Assembly: GCA_021850485.1 (NCBI GenBank) | Contig: JAJZLY010000017.1 | Coordinates: 1-11,157, forward strand | Length of the DNA: 11,157 nt | Direction: 5' to 3' | DNA from: Bacillota bacterium | GTDB lineage: Bacteria; Bacillota; Sulfobacillia; JAJZYS01; JAJZLH01 | Shown: positions 1-6,840 of the stretch, piece by piece | Position numbering within the stretch: position 1 is the stretch's first letter | Layout of the letters: every line of letters begins with the position of its first letter | Notes under the pieces: model-generated | Seen by the model: only the letters and a program-made list of their open reading frames with translations | Told to the model about the DNA's origin: nothing | The model's database searches: none | Made by a program: the position numbers and the translations under genes

Positions 1-54
1 CCCGTTCATGTGATCGGTCCCAGTCCTTCTGATGGACCGGACGAAGAGGTCTAA
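1..54 (+). CDS. C-terminal end of an upstream gene, probably RecA (partial)
   Basis: Frame 1 is open from the left edge to a TAA at 52-54 and encodes a 17-residue tail ending SDGPDEEV. An acidic C-terminal tail is typical of RecA, and recA is the usual gene directly upstream of recX, so this is most likely the end of recA. RecA itself would be the recombination and SOS filament protein that RecX restrains. Only 17 codons are visible and no RecA core motif is present, so the identity rests on position and acidity. The favoured recX start lies one base after this stop, which fits a recA-recX operon. Confidence 0.5.
   Translation, partial: PVHVIGPSPSDGPDEEV
44..49 (+). promoter_or_regulatory. 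Ribosome binding site deciding the recX start
   Basis: AAGAGG lies 6 bases before an in-frame GTG at 56-58. The alternative ATG at 32 has no purine-rich Shine-Dalgarno stretch in front of it and would overlap the upstream gene by 23 bases. The site lies inside the last codons of the upstream gene, which would couple recX translation to it. Confidence 0.5.
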
Positions 55-55
55 G

Positions 56-493
56 GTGGCGCAAAGCCCAGTCGGCGTTGCCCTCAAGCGGCTTGGGCAG
101 CGCCCCTACACCAGCCGGGAGATCAGCGACTACCTGACCCGTAAGCAGTACCTGCCAGAAGACGTCCAGGCCACCATCAGCCGGCTGACGGAACTGGGCT
201 ATCTCAACGACTTCGAGGCCGCCCAAGCCACCATTCGCTACCGACTACGCCATCCGCGCGGCCGCCGCCTGGTCGCCCAGGAGCTTCGCCACCGCGGGCT
301 TGATCAGGAGACAGTGGACGCGGCCCTCAGTGCCTACGACGAATCGGCGCTGGCTGAGCAACTGGCAAGCCGTCTGGCCGCCCAGGGCAAGAGCAAAGAG
401 GCCGTGCAGCGGGCCTTGGCAAGCCGGGGCTTTGCCTCCTCCAGCGTATTCGCTGCCACCGCCGACCTAGCGGCTGACGGTGACCTTTCTTGA
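56..493 (+). CDS. recX: Regulatory protein RecX
   Basis: RecX binds RecA filaments in the cytoplasm and modulates, usually limits, recombinase and coprotease activity. The product is 145 aa from the GTG at 56, or 153 aa from an ATG at 32, which is normal for the shorter RecX proteins. The protein is built from three-helix repeats. The N-terminal part contains an RPYTSREISDYL stretch that matches the family's usual RPYSRAELRRKL-like helix. It is followed by a TELGYLND segment corresponding to the conserved LGYLDD and an RHPRGRRLVAQELRHRGL segment corresponding to the basic K/R-G-xx-xI-xxELxxKG repeat. The GTG start is preferred because of its ribosome binding site and because it follows the upstream TAA by one base. 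A promoter-like sequence for the next gene overlaps the stop codon. Confidence 0.88.
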   Translation: MAQSPVGVALKRLGQRPYTSREISDYLTRKQYLPEDVQATISRLTELGYLNDFEAAQATIRYRLRHPRGRRLVAQELRHRGLDQETVDAALSAYDESALAEQLASRLAAQGKSKEAVQRALASRGFASSSVFAATADLAADGDLS

Positions 494-519
494 CAGAGCG
501 GGGTCCGGTTCCCGACAAT
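490..519 (+). promoter_or_regulatory. Probable sigma70-type promoter for rny
   Basis: A perfect TTGACA -35 box at 490-495 overlaps the recX stop codon. A GACAAT -10-like box at 514-519 matches TATAAT at 4 of 6 positions, with an 18-base spacer. Transcription would begin near 525-527, about 55 bases before the rny ATG. The position, in the largest gap of the left part of the window, is where an internal promoter for the downstream operon would be expected. No experimental evidence is available. Confidence 0.5.
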
Positions 520-526
520 ACCAACA

Positions 527-553
527 GAGGAACACCTCGGCGCCCTTGGGCGC
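527..553 (+). promoter_or_regulatory. Two small tandem hairpins in the rny 5' leader
   Basis: GAGG (527-530) pairs with CCTC (535-538) across an AACA loop. One base later GCGCC (540-544) pairs with GGCGC (549-553) across a CTTG loop. If transcription starts near 526, the first hairpin would sit at the very 5' end of the mRNA. There is no T-tract, so this is not an intrinsic terminator. A role in mRNA stability or in feedback on RNase Y is only a guess. Confidence 0.35.
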
Positions 554-580
554 TTGTACAGACCGCAGAGCAAGAAGGGA

Positions 581-2125
581 ATGAGTTCGACGAACGCCAC
601 TGACATCATCGTCGTGGTCGTTGTCGCCCTACTCGGACTTGTCGGTGGATTCATCCTCCGTCGAGTGCTGTCCGAAGGTGGGTTGAACGCGGCCCGCGAC
701 CAGGCCCGCAAGATCCGGGAAGGCGCGGAGAGAGACGCTGCCGAGCGTCTGCGAGAAGCGGCTATCGAGGCCCGGGAAGAACTGCACAAGTTGCGCCAAG
801 ATGTCGAGCACGAGTTGAACATCCGGCGTACCGAACTGCAGGAGCGAGAGCGTCGGCTCACCCAGCGCGAAGAGGGGCTTGACCGTAAGGGCGAGGCTCT
901 GGAGACCAGGGGACAAGCCTTGGACGCCAGAGAGAAGGAATTGGAGTCTGAGCGCGACGCCCTGCGCCAAGGCGAGAGCCAGATCCGAGAGCGACTGGAA
1001 CAGGTCTCTCAGATGACCACCGACGAGGCCAAGGCCAGGCTGTTGGCCGAGGTTGAGGAAGAGCTCGGCGGGGAGATCGCACGCCGGGTGCGGGAGGCAG
1101 AGGCCCAGATCAAGGAAGAGGGCGACCGCAGGGCGCGCAGCATTCTGGCTACGGCCATTGAACGCTACGCCGCCGATCACGTGGCGGAAGCCACCATCTC
1201 GGTGGTCAAATTGCCCTCCGATGAGGTCAAGGGCCGCGTGATCGGCCGTGAGGGCCGAAACATCCGCTCTTTTGAGATGCAGACCGGAGTCGATCTGATC
1301 ATCGACGACACGCCGGAAACGGTGGTGCTTTCCAGCTTCGACCCGGTGCGCCGCGAGGTGGCCAGACTCTCCTTGGAACGCCTGATCACCGACGGCCGGA
1401 TTCATCCCGGGCGGATCGAGGAAGTGGTCGAGAAGGTCAAAAAGGACGTCGACGAGCGGATCAAGGCGGAGGGCGAGCAGGCCGCATACGATGTCGGCAT
1501 TCACGACCTGCATCCCGAGTTGATCAAGCTGATGGGCCGGCTCAAATTCCGCACCAGCTACGGGCAAAACGTCCTGGCGCACTCTGTTGAGGTGGCGCAT
1601 GTCGCCGGCATGATCGCCGCCGAGTTGGGGTGTAACGTCGCCATCGCCAAGCGCGGCGGCTTTTTGCACGACATCGGCAAGGCCGTCACCCACGAGTCTG
1701 AAGGTACCCATCTGGAGTTGGGTGTCGAGCTGCTCACCAAGTACCAGGAGAGCCAAGAGGTCATCTGGGCGATGGAGGCCCATCATGGAGCCGAACCCAA
1801 GTCGGTGGAGGCGGTGATCGTGACCGCGGCCGACGCGGCGTCGGCAGCCCGCCCGGGAGCTCGGCGGGAGTCCTTGGAACTCTACGTGAAGCGCCTGCGT
1901 AAACTGGAAGAGATCGCCGACACCTTCGAAGGTGTGGAGAAGTCCTATGCCATTTCCGCTGGCCGTGAGGTGCGGATCATCGTCAAGCCGGACAAAATCG
2001 ATGACCTGGCCGCCACCCGGCTGTCCCGGGACATCGCCCGCAAGGTGGAGAAGGAGCTGACCTACCCCGGTCAGATCCGAGTCACGGTGATCCGTGAGGT
2101 GCGTGCCGTCGACTACGCCCGCTGA
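581..2125 (+). CDS. rny: Ribonuclease Y
   Basis: RNase Y is a membrane-anchored endoribonuclease that starts mRNA decay and processing in Bacillota and relatives. Counting from the ATG at 581, the product is 514 aa, close to the family's usual 510-520. Residues 8-26 form a hydrophobic N-terminal membrane anchor. Residues about 30-190 are a long Glu/Arg/Lys-rich coiled coil. A KH RNA-binding domain follows, with its loop GRVIGREG at 218-225. The HD metal-dependent catalytic domain has His334 and the His363-Asp364 pair in LHDIGK. The C-terminal end, with the [11 protein letters not shown] and [12 protein letters not shown] segments, is typical and complete. An upstream in-frame TTG at 554 would add nine residues (523 aa). 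The ATG is preferred because the anchor then starts near the N-terminus, although its AAGAAGG motif is only about 2 bases away. A probable promoter precedes the gene. Confidence 0.96.
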   Translation: MSSTNATDIIVVVVVALLGLVGGFILRRVLSEGGLNAARDQARKIREGAERDAAERLREAAIEAREELHKLRQDVEHELNIRRTELQERERRLTQREEGLDRKGEALETRGQALDAREKELESERDALRQGESQIRERLEQVSQMTTDEAKARLLAEVEEELGGEIARRVREAEAQIKEEGDRRARSILATAIERYAADHVAEATISVVKLPSDEVKGRVIGREGRNIRSFEMQTGVDLIIDDTPETVVLSSFDPVRREVARLSLERLITDGRIHPGRIEEVVEKVKKDVDERIKAEGEQAAYDVGIHDLHPELIKLMGRLKFRTSYGQNVLAHSVEVAHVAGMIAAELGCNVAIAKRGGFLHDIGKAVTHESEGTHLELGVELLTKYQESQEVIWAMEAHHGAEPKSVEAVIVTAADAASAARPGARRESLELYVKRLRKLEEIADTFEGVEKSYAISAGREVRIIVKPDKIDDLAATRLSRDIARKVEKELTYPGQIRVTVIREVRAVDYAR

Positions 2126-2126
2126 G

Positions 2127-2141
2127 CGAAAAGGACTTTCG
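2127..2141 (+). repeat. Small inverted repeat after rny
   Basis: CGAAA (2127-2131) and TTTCG (2137-2141) form a 5-base-pair stem with an AGGAC loop directly after the rny stop. Flanking AGCG and CGCT could extend it imperfectly. It has no following T-tract and is too weak for a terminator. It may be chance. Confidence 0.25.
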
Positions 2142-2181
2142 ACGCTGGTCGGCCAAGCCCACTGGCAAAGGGGGTATCGAC

Positions 2182-3639
2182 ATGAGCCATCAGGTGTCGG
2201 AACTCCTCAGCCGCTATGTATCCAATACCGATCGCAACGTCTACACCATCACCAATTTGCCGGAAGAAGTCATCGCCGTCATCTTTGCCTATGTGTCTCG
2301 CTCCCAGGCCAGCTTCCGGGATAATCTCGTGCATCTGCTGACGGACCAGGAGCTGGCCGAGGTGGCGCCTACGGCTGAAGATTCAACCAGCCAGCGGCGG
2401 GTGGCGCGGGCCAGTGAGCAGGCCCGCAAGTTCCACGAGAAGTGGGTGGTCGGATACGGCCACTCCTCGGTAGCCGAACATGGCGTCGTGCACGTAGGCA
2501 TCGAGCGTATCTCCAGACTGGCTTCGGCCGCCCTGGAACTCGCCAATCCGTTTCTCTCTTTTACCGAATACTCGCAGCGCTACCAGCGCCCGGGACGAGA
2601 CCGCTATGTACTGCCAGCGGAACTCGATCGCTGGCCTGTGCAGAAAGAAACCTTAGAAGGGCTTCAGCACCTGACCTTCGATGCCTACGAGCGAATCGAA
2701 GAGGGACTGTTCGGTTATCTGGCCGAAACCAACCCGCCCCGGGCCAACGAGGACGACGAGGCCTATCGGCGGCGCATCGGCCGGCTGGGGTTTGAAGATG
2801 CCCGCTACGTTCTGACTTTGGCTGTGGAGACCAACCTGGGTATGACCGCCAACGGCAGGGCGCTGCGGGACGGACTGATTCGCCTGCTGGGCGATGCGCA
2901 CCTGGAGGTCCAGAGCCTGGCGGCCGCCATCGAGCAGGAGGCGGCCCACGTCTTGCCCACCTTGCTTCGCCACATCAAGGCACCGCTGCTGCGGCCGGCA
3001 ACCGGCGCCCAGATGGCTAGTAGCGCGTCCGCCCCAGCCGTGCGGCTTGTGGCAGCCACCGGTGACCATGATCCAGATCCGTTGCAGGCGGCCCTGACGC
3101 TGATGGTCGGCGGCGCCGCTCTGGCCAGCGGGCGCCAGGCGCCCCAGCTGGCGATCGAGACCTACCGCCAGCTGTTTCAGGCCACAACAGACTACGATCT
3201 GATCCCTGACGAGGCGCATCAGGTCAGCTACCGATTTCAACTGCAGATTTCCGAAGCGGCGTGGCACCAATTGCTCCGCCATGTGCGGCGGATCACGTTT
3301 GTCGCGGCACCGCCAGGTGTCGCCGGCGGCGTTGTCGTGCCGCCGACCATTCGCCAAGCTGGGCTGGAGCCGATGTTTCGAGCCACCGTGCGGGCGGCCG
3401 AGAAGGCGCACGCCGAGATCGCTGCCGTCAGCCCAGAAGCTGCCCATTATGCGGTCACGAATGCCCATCGCCGGCTGGTCGAAGCCACGGTCTCGCTGGG
3501 GGAGATGGCTCACCTGATGCGGGTGCGAGGCGCTGCCAATGCCCAGTGGGAGATCAGGGATCTGGTCACGGACATGGCCGGTGAAGTCGACCGCGTGCAC
3601 CCAGGACTGCTGGCCCCCTTGATTGGACCTGCTCAGTGA
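2182..3639 (+). CDS. Tandem ThyX-like protein (FAD-dependent thymidylate synthase family, divergent)
   Basis: Canonical ThyX uses FAD, NADPH and methylenetetrahydrofolate to make dTMP from dUMP and is about 220-250 aa. This protein is 485 aa and appears to contain two ThyX-like halves. The first (about 20-250) has GHSSVAEH at 92-100, a segment SFTEYSQRY ending at Tyr134 and an ETNLGMTANGRAL stretch. Aligned to the ThyX signature RHRxxSxxxxSxR, Ser126, Ser131 and Arg133 are kept but RHR is replaced by Ala121-Asn122-Pro123. The second half (about 290-475) has WHQLLRHVRR with Arg366-His367 and an ending with AQWEIR at 454-459, like the ThyX C-terminal helix, but no SQRY. The two halves keep different parts of the signature, so they may form one composite site or have taken another role. 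GGGG at 2170-2174 lies 7 bases before the ATG. The gene overlaps ymdB by 4 bases. Family membership is fairly sure; thymidylate synthase activity is not. Confidence 0.8.
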   Translation: MSHQVSELLSRYVSNTDRNVYTITNLPEEVIAVIFAYVSRSQASFRDNLVHLLTDQELAEVAPTAEDSTSQRRVARASEQARKFHEKWVVGYGHSSVAEHGVVHVGIERISRLASAALELANPFLSFTEYSQRYQRPGRDRYVLPAELDRWPVQKETLEGLQHLTFDAYERIEEGLFGYLAETNPPRANEDDEAYRRRIGRLGFEDARYVLTLAVETNLGMTANGRALRDGLIRLLGDAHLEVQSLAAAIEQEAAHVLPTLLRHIKAPLLRPATGAQMASSASAPAVRLVAATGDHDPDPLQAALTLMVGGAALASGRQAPQLAIETYRQLFQATTDYDLIPDEAHQVSYRFQLQISEAAWHQLLRHVRRITFVAAPPGVAGGVVVPPTIRQAGLEPMFRATVRAAEKAHAEIAAVSPEAAHYAVTNAHRRLVEATVSLGEMAHLMRVRGAANAQWEIRDLVTDMAGEVDRVHPGLLAPLIGPAQ

Positions 3640-4421
3640 AGGTGCTGTTCGTGGCCGACGTGAATGGCAAGCCGGGGCGGCGCGCCCTGCATGAGGGCCT
3701 GGCCGGCCTGATTTCGGTGCATGCCGCTGACGTGGTGATCGTCAACGGCGAAAACGCCGCCGGCGGCGTCGGAATCACGGCTGACACCTACCAGGAAATT
3801 GTGCGCTCTGGTGCCCGGGTGGTGACGCTTGGCAACCACACCTTCGACAAGCGAGGCACGGAGGAGCTGCTGGACCAAGAGCCTTGGCTGCTGAGACCGG
3901 CCAACTACCCGCCTGGTACGGCCGGGCGGGGCTGGCTGACAGTGACTGTGGCGGGTATCCGGCTGCTGGTTGTGAATCTGCTCGGCCGGGCCCTGATGGG
4001 ATTTTCGCCAGACTGCCCCTTTCGGACCATGGACGCTATCTTGGAGGATCAGGCGGGCCAGTCCGATGCCGTCTTTGTGGACTTTCACGCCGAAGCCACC
4101 AGCGAGAAACGAGCGATGGTGCACTATCTGGACGGGCGGGTGGCGGCGGTGGTGGGGACCCATACCCATGTCCAAACCGCCGACCTGGCGATCAGTGCCC
4201 AGGGCACAGCGTCCATCACCGACGTCGGCATGACCGGCCCCCAGAACTCGGTGATCGGGGTGGACCCCAAGGCTGCGCTGGAGCGGTTCTTGACCCAGCG
4301 CCCGGTGCGCTTTGAGTCGGCTACCGGACCCTGGCAGCTGGATGCGGTAGCAATCTCCATCGAAGAAGGGAAGGCGACTCGCGCAGATGTCATCCATCTT
4401 GTCGAAGCGTCCGATCGTTGA
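3636..4421 (+). CDS. ymdB: YmdB family metallophosphoesterase (2',3'-cAMP phosphodiesterase-like)
   Basis: YmdB is a cytoplasmic dinuclear-metal phosphodiesterase. In Bacillus subtilis it hydrolyses 2',3'-cyclic AMP, affects biofilm versus motility decisions and is encoded next to RNase Y. The 261-aa product has the normal family length and all its motifs: an N-terminal FVADVNGKPGR, the NGENAAGG block, GNHTFD (usually GNHTWD), DFHAEATSEK, GTHTHVQTAD and TDVGMTGP. These supply the Asp, Glu, Asn and His metal ligands. It starts with GTG at 3636, which overlaps the upstream stop as GTGA. There is no strong Shine-Dalgarno site, so it is probably translated by coupling. It is separated from rny by the ThyX-like gene, whereas in B. 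subtilis the two are adjacent. Its 3' end overlaps the dipeptidase by 35 bases. Confidence 0.93.
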   Translation: MKVLFVADVNGKPGRRALHEGLAGLISVHAADVVIVNGENAAGGVGITADTYQEIVRSGARVVTLGNHTFDKRGTEELLDQEPWLLRPANYPPGTAGRGWLTVTVAGIRLLVVNLLGRALMGFSPDCPFRTMDAILEDQAGQSDAVFVDFHAEATSEKRAMVHYLDGRVAAVVGTHTHVQTADLAISAQGTASITDVGMTGPQNSVIGVDPKAALERFLTQRPVRFESATGPWQLDAVAISIEEGKATRADVIHLVEASDR

Positions 4422-5337
4422 CGCGCACTGCGACACCTGGCTGAGACTTTTGGAAAACGGATCGACGGACTTCACCAAGACCGACGGCCACATCGACCTA
4501 GAGCGCTTGATGGCGTCTCCGGTTGGCATCCAGGTGTTCGCCCTGTTCACGCCGCCGAAGTGGGGAGAAGACCGCGGCTTGCGGCACCTGATGCGCCTTT
4601 TGAACCTGTCACGGGACCTGATGGTCCGCCACCGGCAGGATCTGCGGCCGATCCTGACCAGCGGCGACGTCGATGGCCCAGGTGTGGGCGTGCTGCTGGC
4701 CGTAGAGGGCCTGGACGTGTTGAGTGAGGATCTAGACCTGCTCGAATTGTTCTTTCACCTCGGTGTGCGCTCGGCGATGCTCACCTGGAACGGCAGAAAC
4801 CGCCTGGCCGACGGTGCCACCAACCAGGAGTCTGGCGGTGGACTGAGCCGGCTCGGCCGGCAGGTGATCAGGCGCATGGTGGAGTTGGGAATGGTCGTGG
4901 ACGTCTCCCACCTGGCCGAGCGTGCCTTTTGGGATGTGCTGGATGAGACAGACGGGCCCTTGATGGCCTCTCACTCCAATGCCAAGGCCCTGTGCGACCA
5001 CCCGCGCAACCTGACCGATGCCCAGTTGCGGGCACTCGGCGAGCGCGGCGGCGTGATCGGCATCAACTTCTACAGCCAATTCCTGGTCGCCGAGGGCGAG
5101 AGCAGAAGCGAGGATCTGCTGCGCCACATGGCCCACGTGCTGGACGTCGCCGGTCCTGCGTCTGTCGGGTTTGGCTCGGACTGGGATGGCATCGAGTCCT
5201 GGCCGGTGGATGTGGCCGGAGTGGCCGGCATGGCCGGACTGGCTGAGCGGGTCAATGCCCGCTTTGGCGAGAGTGCCCCCGGCATCTTGGGAGACAATTT
5301 CCGTCGCCTGTTCCGGGCCGTCTTGCCTCAGTCCTGA
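4387..5337 (+). CDS. Membrane (renal) dipeptidase family protein, peptidase M19
   Basis: M19 enzymes are dinuclear zinc dipeptidases of the amidohydrolase fold. They hydrolyse dipeptides, often with tolerance for a D-residue at the second position. The 316-aa product has the metal-binding set in order: His14 and Asp16 in VDAHCDT, the bridging Glu107 in AVEGLD, His175 in DVSHLAE, His196 in ASHSNAK and Asp265 in GFGSDWDG. The C-terminal GDNFRRLF is typical. No signal peptide is visible, so a cytoplasmic location is likely despite the family name. The ATG at 4387 overlaps ymdB by 35 bases and the nearest AAGG lies 12 bases upstream, so initiation may be weak or coupled. Its neighbours suggest peptide turnover, possibly of murein-derived dipeptides. 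The true substrate cannot be read from the sequence. Confidence 0.92.
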   Translation: MSSILSKRPIVDAHCDTWLRLLENGSTDFTKTDGHIDLERLMASPVGIQVFALFTPPKWGEDRGLRHLMRLLNLSRDLMVRHRQDLRPILTSGDVDGPGVGVLLAVEGLDVLSEDLDLLELFFHLGVRSAMLTWNGRNRLADGATNQESGGGLSRLGRQVIRRMVELGMVVDVSHLAERAFWDVLDETDGPLMASHSNAKALCDHPRNLTDAQLRALGERGGVIGINFYSQFLVAEGESRSEDLLRHMAHVLDVAGPASVGFGSDWDGIESWPVDVAGVAGMAGLAERVNARFGESAPGILGDNFRRLFRAVLPQS

Positions 5338-5354
5338 GAGGAGGAATCACGCCA

Positions 5355-6836
5355 GTGAGGATTGCCACTGAGATATCGAATCTGACCAACGCTACGCCGA
5401 CCGATCTGCTGATCGTCGGCCTGGCCGAGGGGACGGGCGTCCAAGAAGGTGCCATCGGCAGCGTAGACCGTGCGCTCAACGGGGCCATCAGGCGCGCCGT
5501 CACCGACGGCCTGATCACCGGCAAGTTGGGCGAGACCTACCTCCTCTCGACAGCTGGCGCCCTACCTCAGCCGGTGGTGCTGGTGGTGGGATTGGGCAGC
5601 CCTGCGAAGTGCGATGCGCACCATGTGCGCCAGGCCGCACAGGCCGCTGGGGCGGCCGCCTTGGCGCTGAAGCCGAGGACTGTCAGCACCGTTGCGCATG
5701 GCGTGGGCACCAATGAGCTGGCCGCCGCAGCGGCGGTTGAGGCCACCTTAGTAGCTACCGCATACGGCCTGTACCGATACACCGCCTACCACAGTGAGCC
5801 AGCGGTCAGGGTCGAGGCCTTGCATCTGGTGTCAGACGATGCCGGAGCCCAGGTCACGGCGGCGTTGCGTCGCGCCAGGGCCACCTGGGACGGCGTGGAA
5901 GTGGCCCGTGACCTGGTCAATACGCCGCCGGCCGACAAGCGGCCGATGGCCCTGGTGGCTCGCATTCAAGAGCTGGGGCAGCAATTTGGCTTCGCCGTCG
6001 AAGTCTGGGATGAAAAGAGACTGCGCGAGATCGGGGCCGGGGGTATTTTGGCAGTGGGCCGCGCCTCCAGTGCACCGCCAGCGGTGGTGCTGATGCGGCT
6101 TACCGGGAGCGAGGGAGAACCCCTAGGGCTGCTTGGCAAGGGCATCACCTTCGATGCCGGCGGCTTGCAGATCAAGACAGCCGAGGGCATGCGAACCATG
6201 AAGTCGGACATGGCAGGAGCCGCAGCCGTGATCGGCGCCATGGTCGCTCTCGCCCAACTCGAGCGCAAGACGCCAGTGGTGGCCGTGGCCATGTGTGCCG
6301 AGAACATGATCTCGGGAGATGCTTTTAGACCCGGTGACATCCTGCGCATGTTGTCCGGGAAAACTGTGGAGATGGCCAACGCCGACGCCGAGGGCCGGCT
6401 GGTGCTGGCCGATGGGGTTGAGATCTTGCGCCGGGAGAAGGTGCGGGGCGTGGTCGACCTAGCCACCCTGACCGGCGCCCAGGTTGTGGCCCTGGGCGAC
6501 GTGCGGGCTGGTGCCATAAGCAATGATGCAGCCCTCATGGAAGACGTCCGCCAAGCCTCCGAGTTGGCAGGGGAGCGGATCTGGGAGATGCCACATGATG
6601 AGGACTACCGACACCTGCTAGATAGCCGTCTCGCAGATATTCGTAACGTCGGCAGCCACGGTCCGGGAGCGGGCATGATCACCGGCGGACTGTTCGTCGG
6701 CGCCTTCAGCGAGGGACTGCCGTGGGTGCACCTGGACATCGCCGGCCCCTCGTTCAAGGAGACTGAGAAGGCAACCGGCACGCCTGGCGGCACCGGTTTC
6801 GGTGTCCAGACCCTGATCCGTTTGCTCACTGACTGA
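5355..6836 (+). CDS. pepA: Leucyl aminopeptidase (cytosol aminopeptidase), peptidase M17
   Basis: This is a cytoplasmic dinuclear-metal aminopeptidase that removes N-terminal residues from peptides and is usually hexameric. At 493 aa it has the standard length. Residues 1-160 form the N-terminal macro-like domain, and residues about 170-493 the catalytic domain, starting near RDLVNTPPADKRP. Metal and catalytic residues are present: Lys262 and Asp267 in GKGITFDAGG, Asp285 in MKSDMAGAA, and Asp344, Glu346 and Arg348 in NADAEGRLVL. The family signature is normally NTDAEGRL, so Thr is replaced by Ala343, which is not a metal ligand. The start is a GTG at 5355 with AGAGGAGG at 5337-5344, 10 bases upstream and overlapping the dipeptidase stop. 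It follows the M19 dipeptidase by 17 bases, so the two peptidases are probably co-expressed. Confidence 0.95.
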   Translation: MRIATEISNLTNATPTDLLIVGLAEGTGVQEGAIGSVDRALNGAIRRAVTDGLITGKLGETYLLSTAGALPQPVVLVVGLGSPAKCDAHHVRQAAQAAGAAALALKPRTVSTVAHGVGTNELAAAAAVEATLVATAYGLYRYTAYHSEPAVRVEALHLVSDDAGAQVTAALRRARATWDGVEVARDLVNTPPADKRPMALVARIQELGQQFGFAVEVWDEKRLREIGAGGILAVGRASSAPPAVVLMRLTGSEGEPLGLLGKGITFDAGGLQIKTAEGMRTMKSDMAGAAAVIGAMVALAQLERKTPVVAVAMCAENMISGDAFRPGDILRMLSGKTVEMANADAEGRLVLADGVEILRREKVRGVVDLATLTGAQVVALGDVRAGAISNDAALMEDVRQASELAGERIWEMPHDEDYRHLLDSRLADIRNVGSHGPGAGMITGGLFVGAFSEGLPWVHLDIAGPSFKETEKATGTPGGTGFGVQTLIRLLTD

Positions 6837-6840
6837 GGTC

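Noticed and set aside
554-580. TTG start for RNase Y nine codons upstream
   Set aside because: It has no close Shine-Dalgarno site, lies next to a hairpin, and adds residues before the membrane anchor that the family does not need. It is not fully excluded, because the ribosome site of the ATG is rather close.
629-1786. Long open frame of 385 codons on the minus strand
   Set aside because: It lies wholly antisense to rny, has low-complexity Leu/Gly/Asp-rich composition and shows no recognisable domain. It is a shadow in GC-rich DNA.
2126-2181. Possible terminator after rny
   Set aside because: Only a 5-base-pair AT-rich stem is present, with no T-tract, and the next gene follows within 60 bases.
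2653-3600. Minus-strand open frame of 315 codons
   Set aside because: It is antisense to the ThyX-like gene, whose own frame carries clear family motifs.
3633-4550. Minus-strand open frame of 305 codons
   Set aside because: It is antisense to ymdB and the dipeptidase start, both of which have full motif sets.
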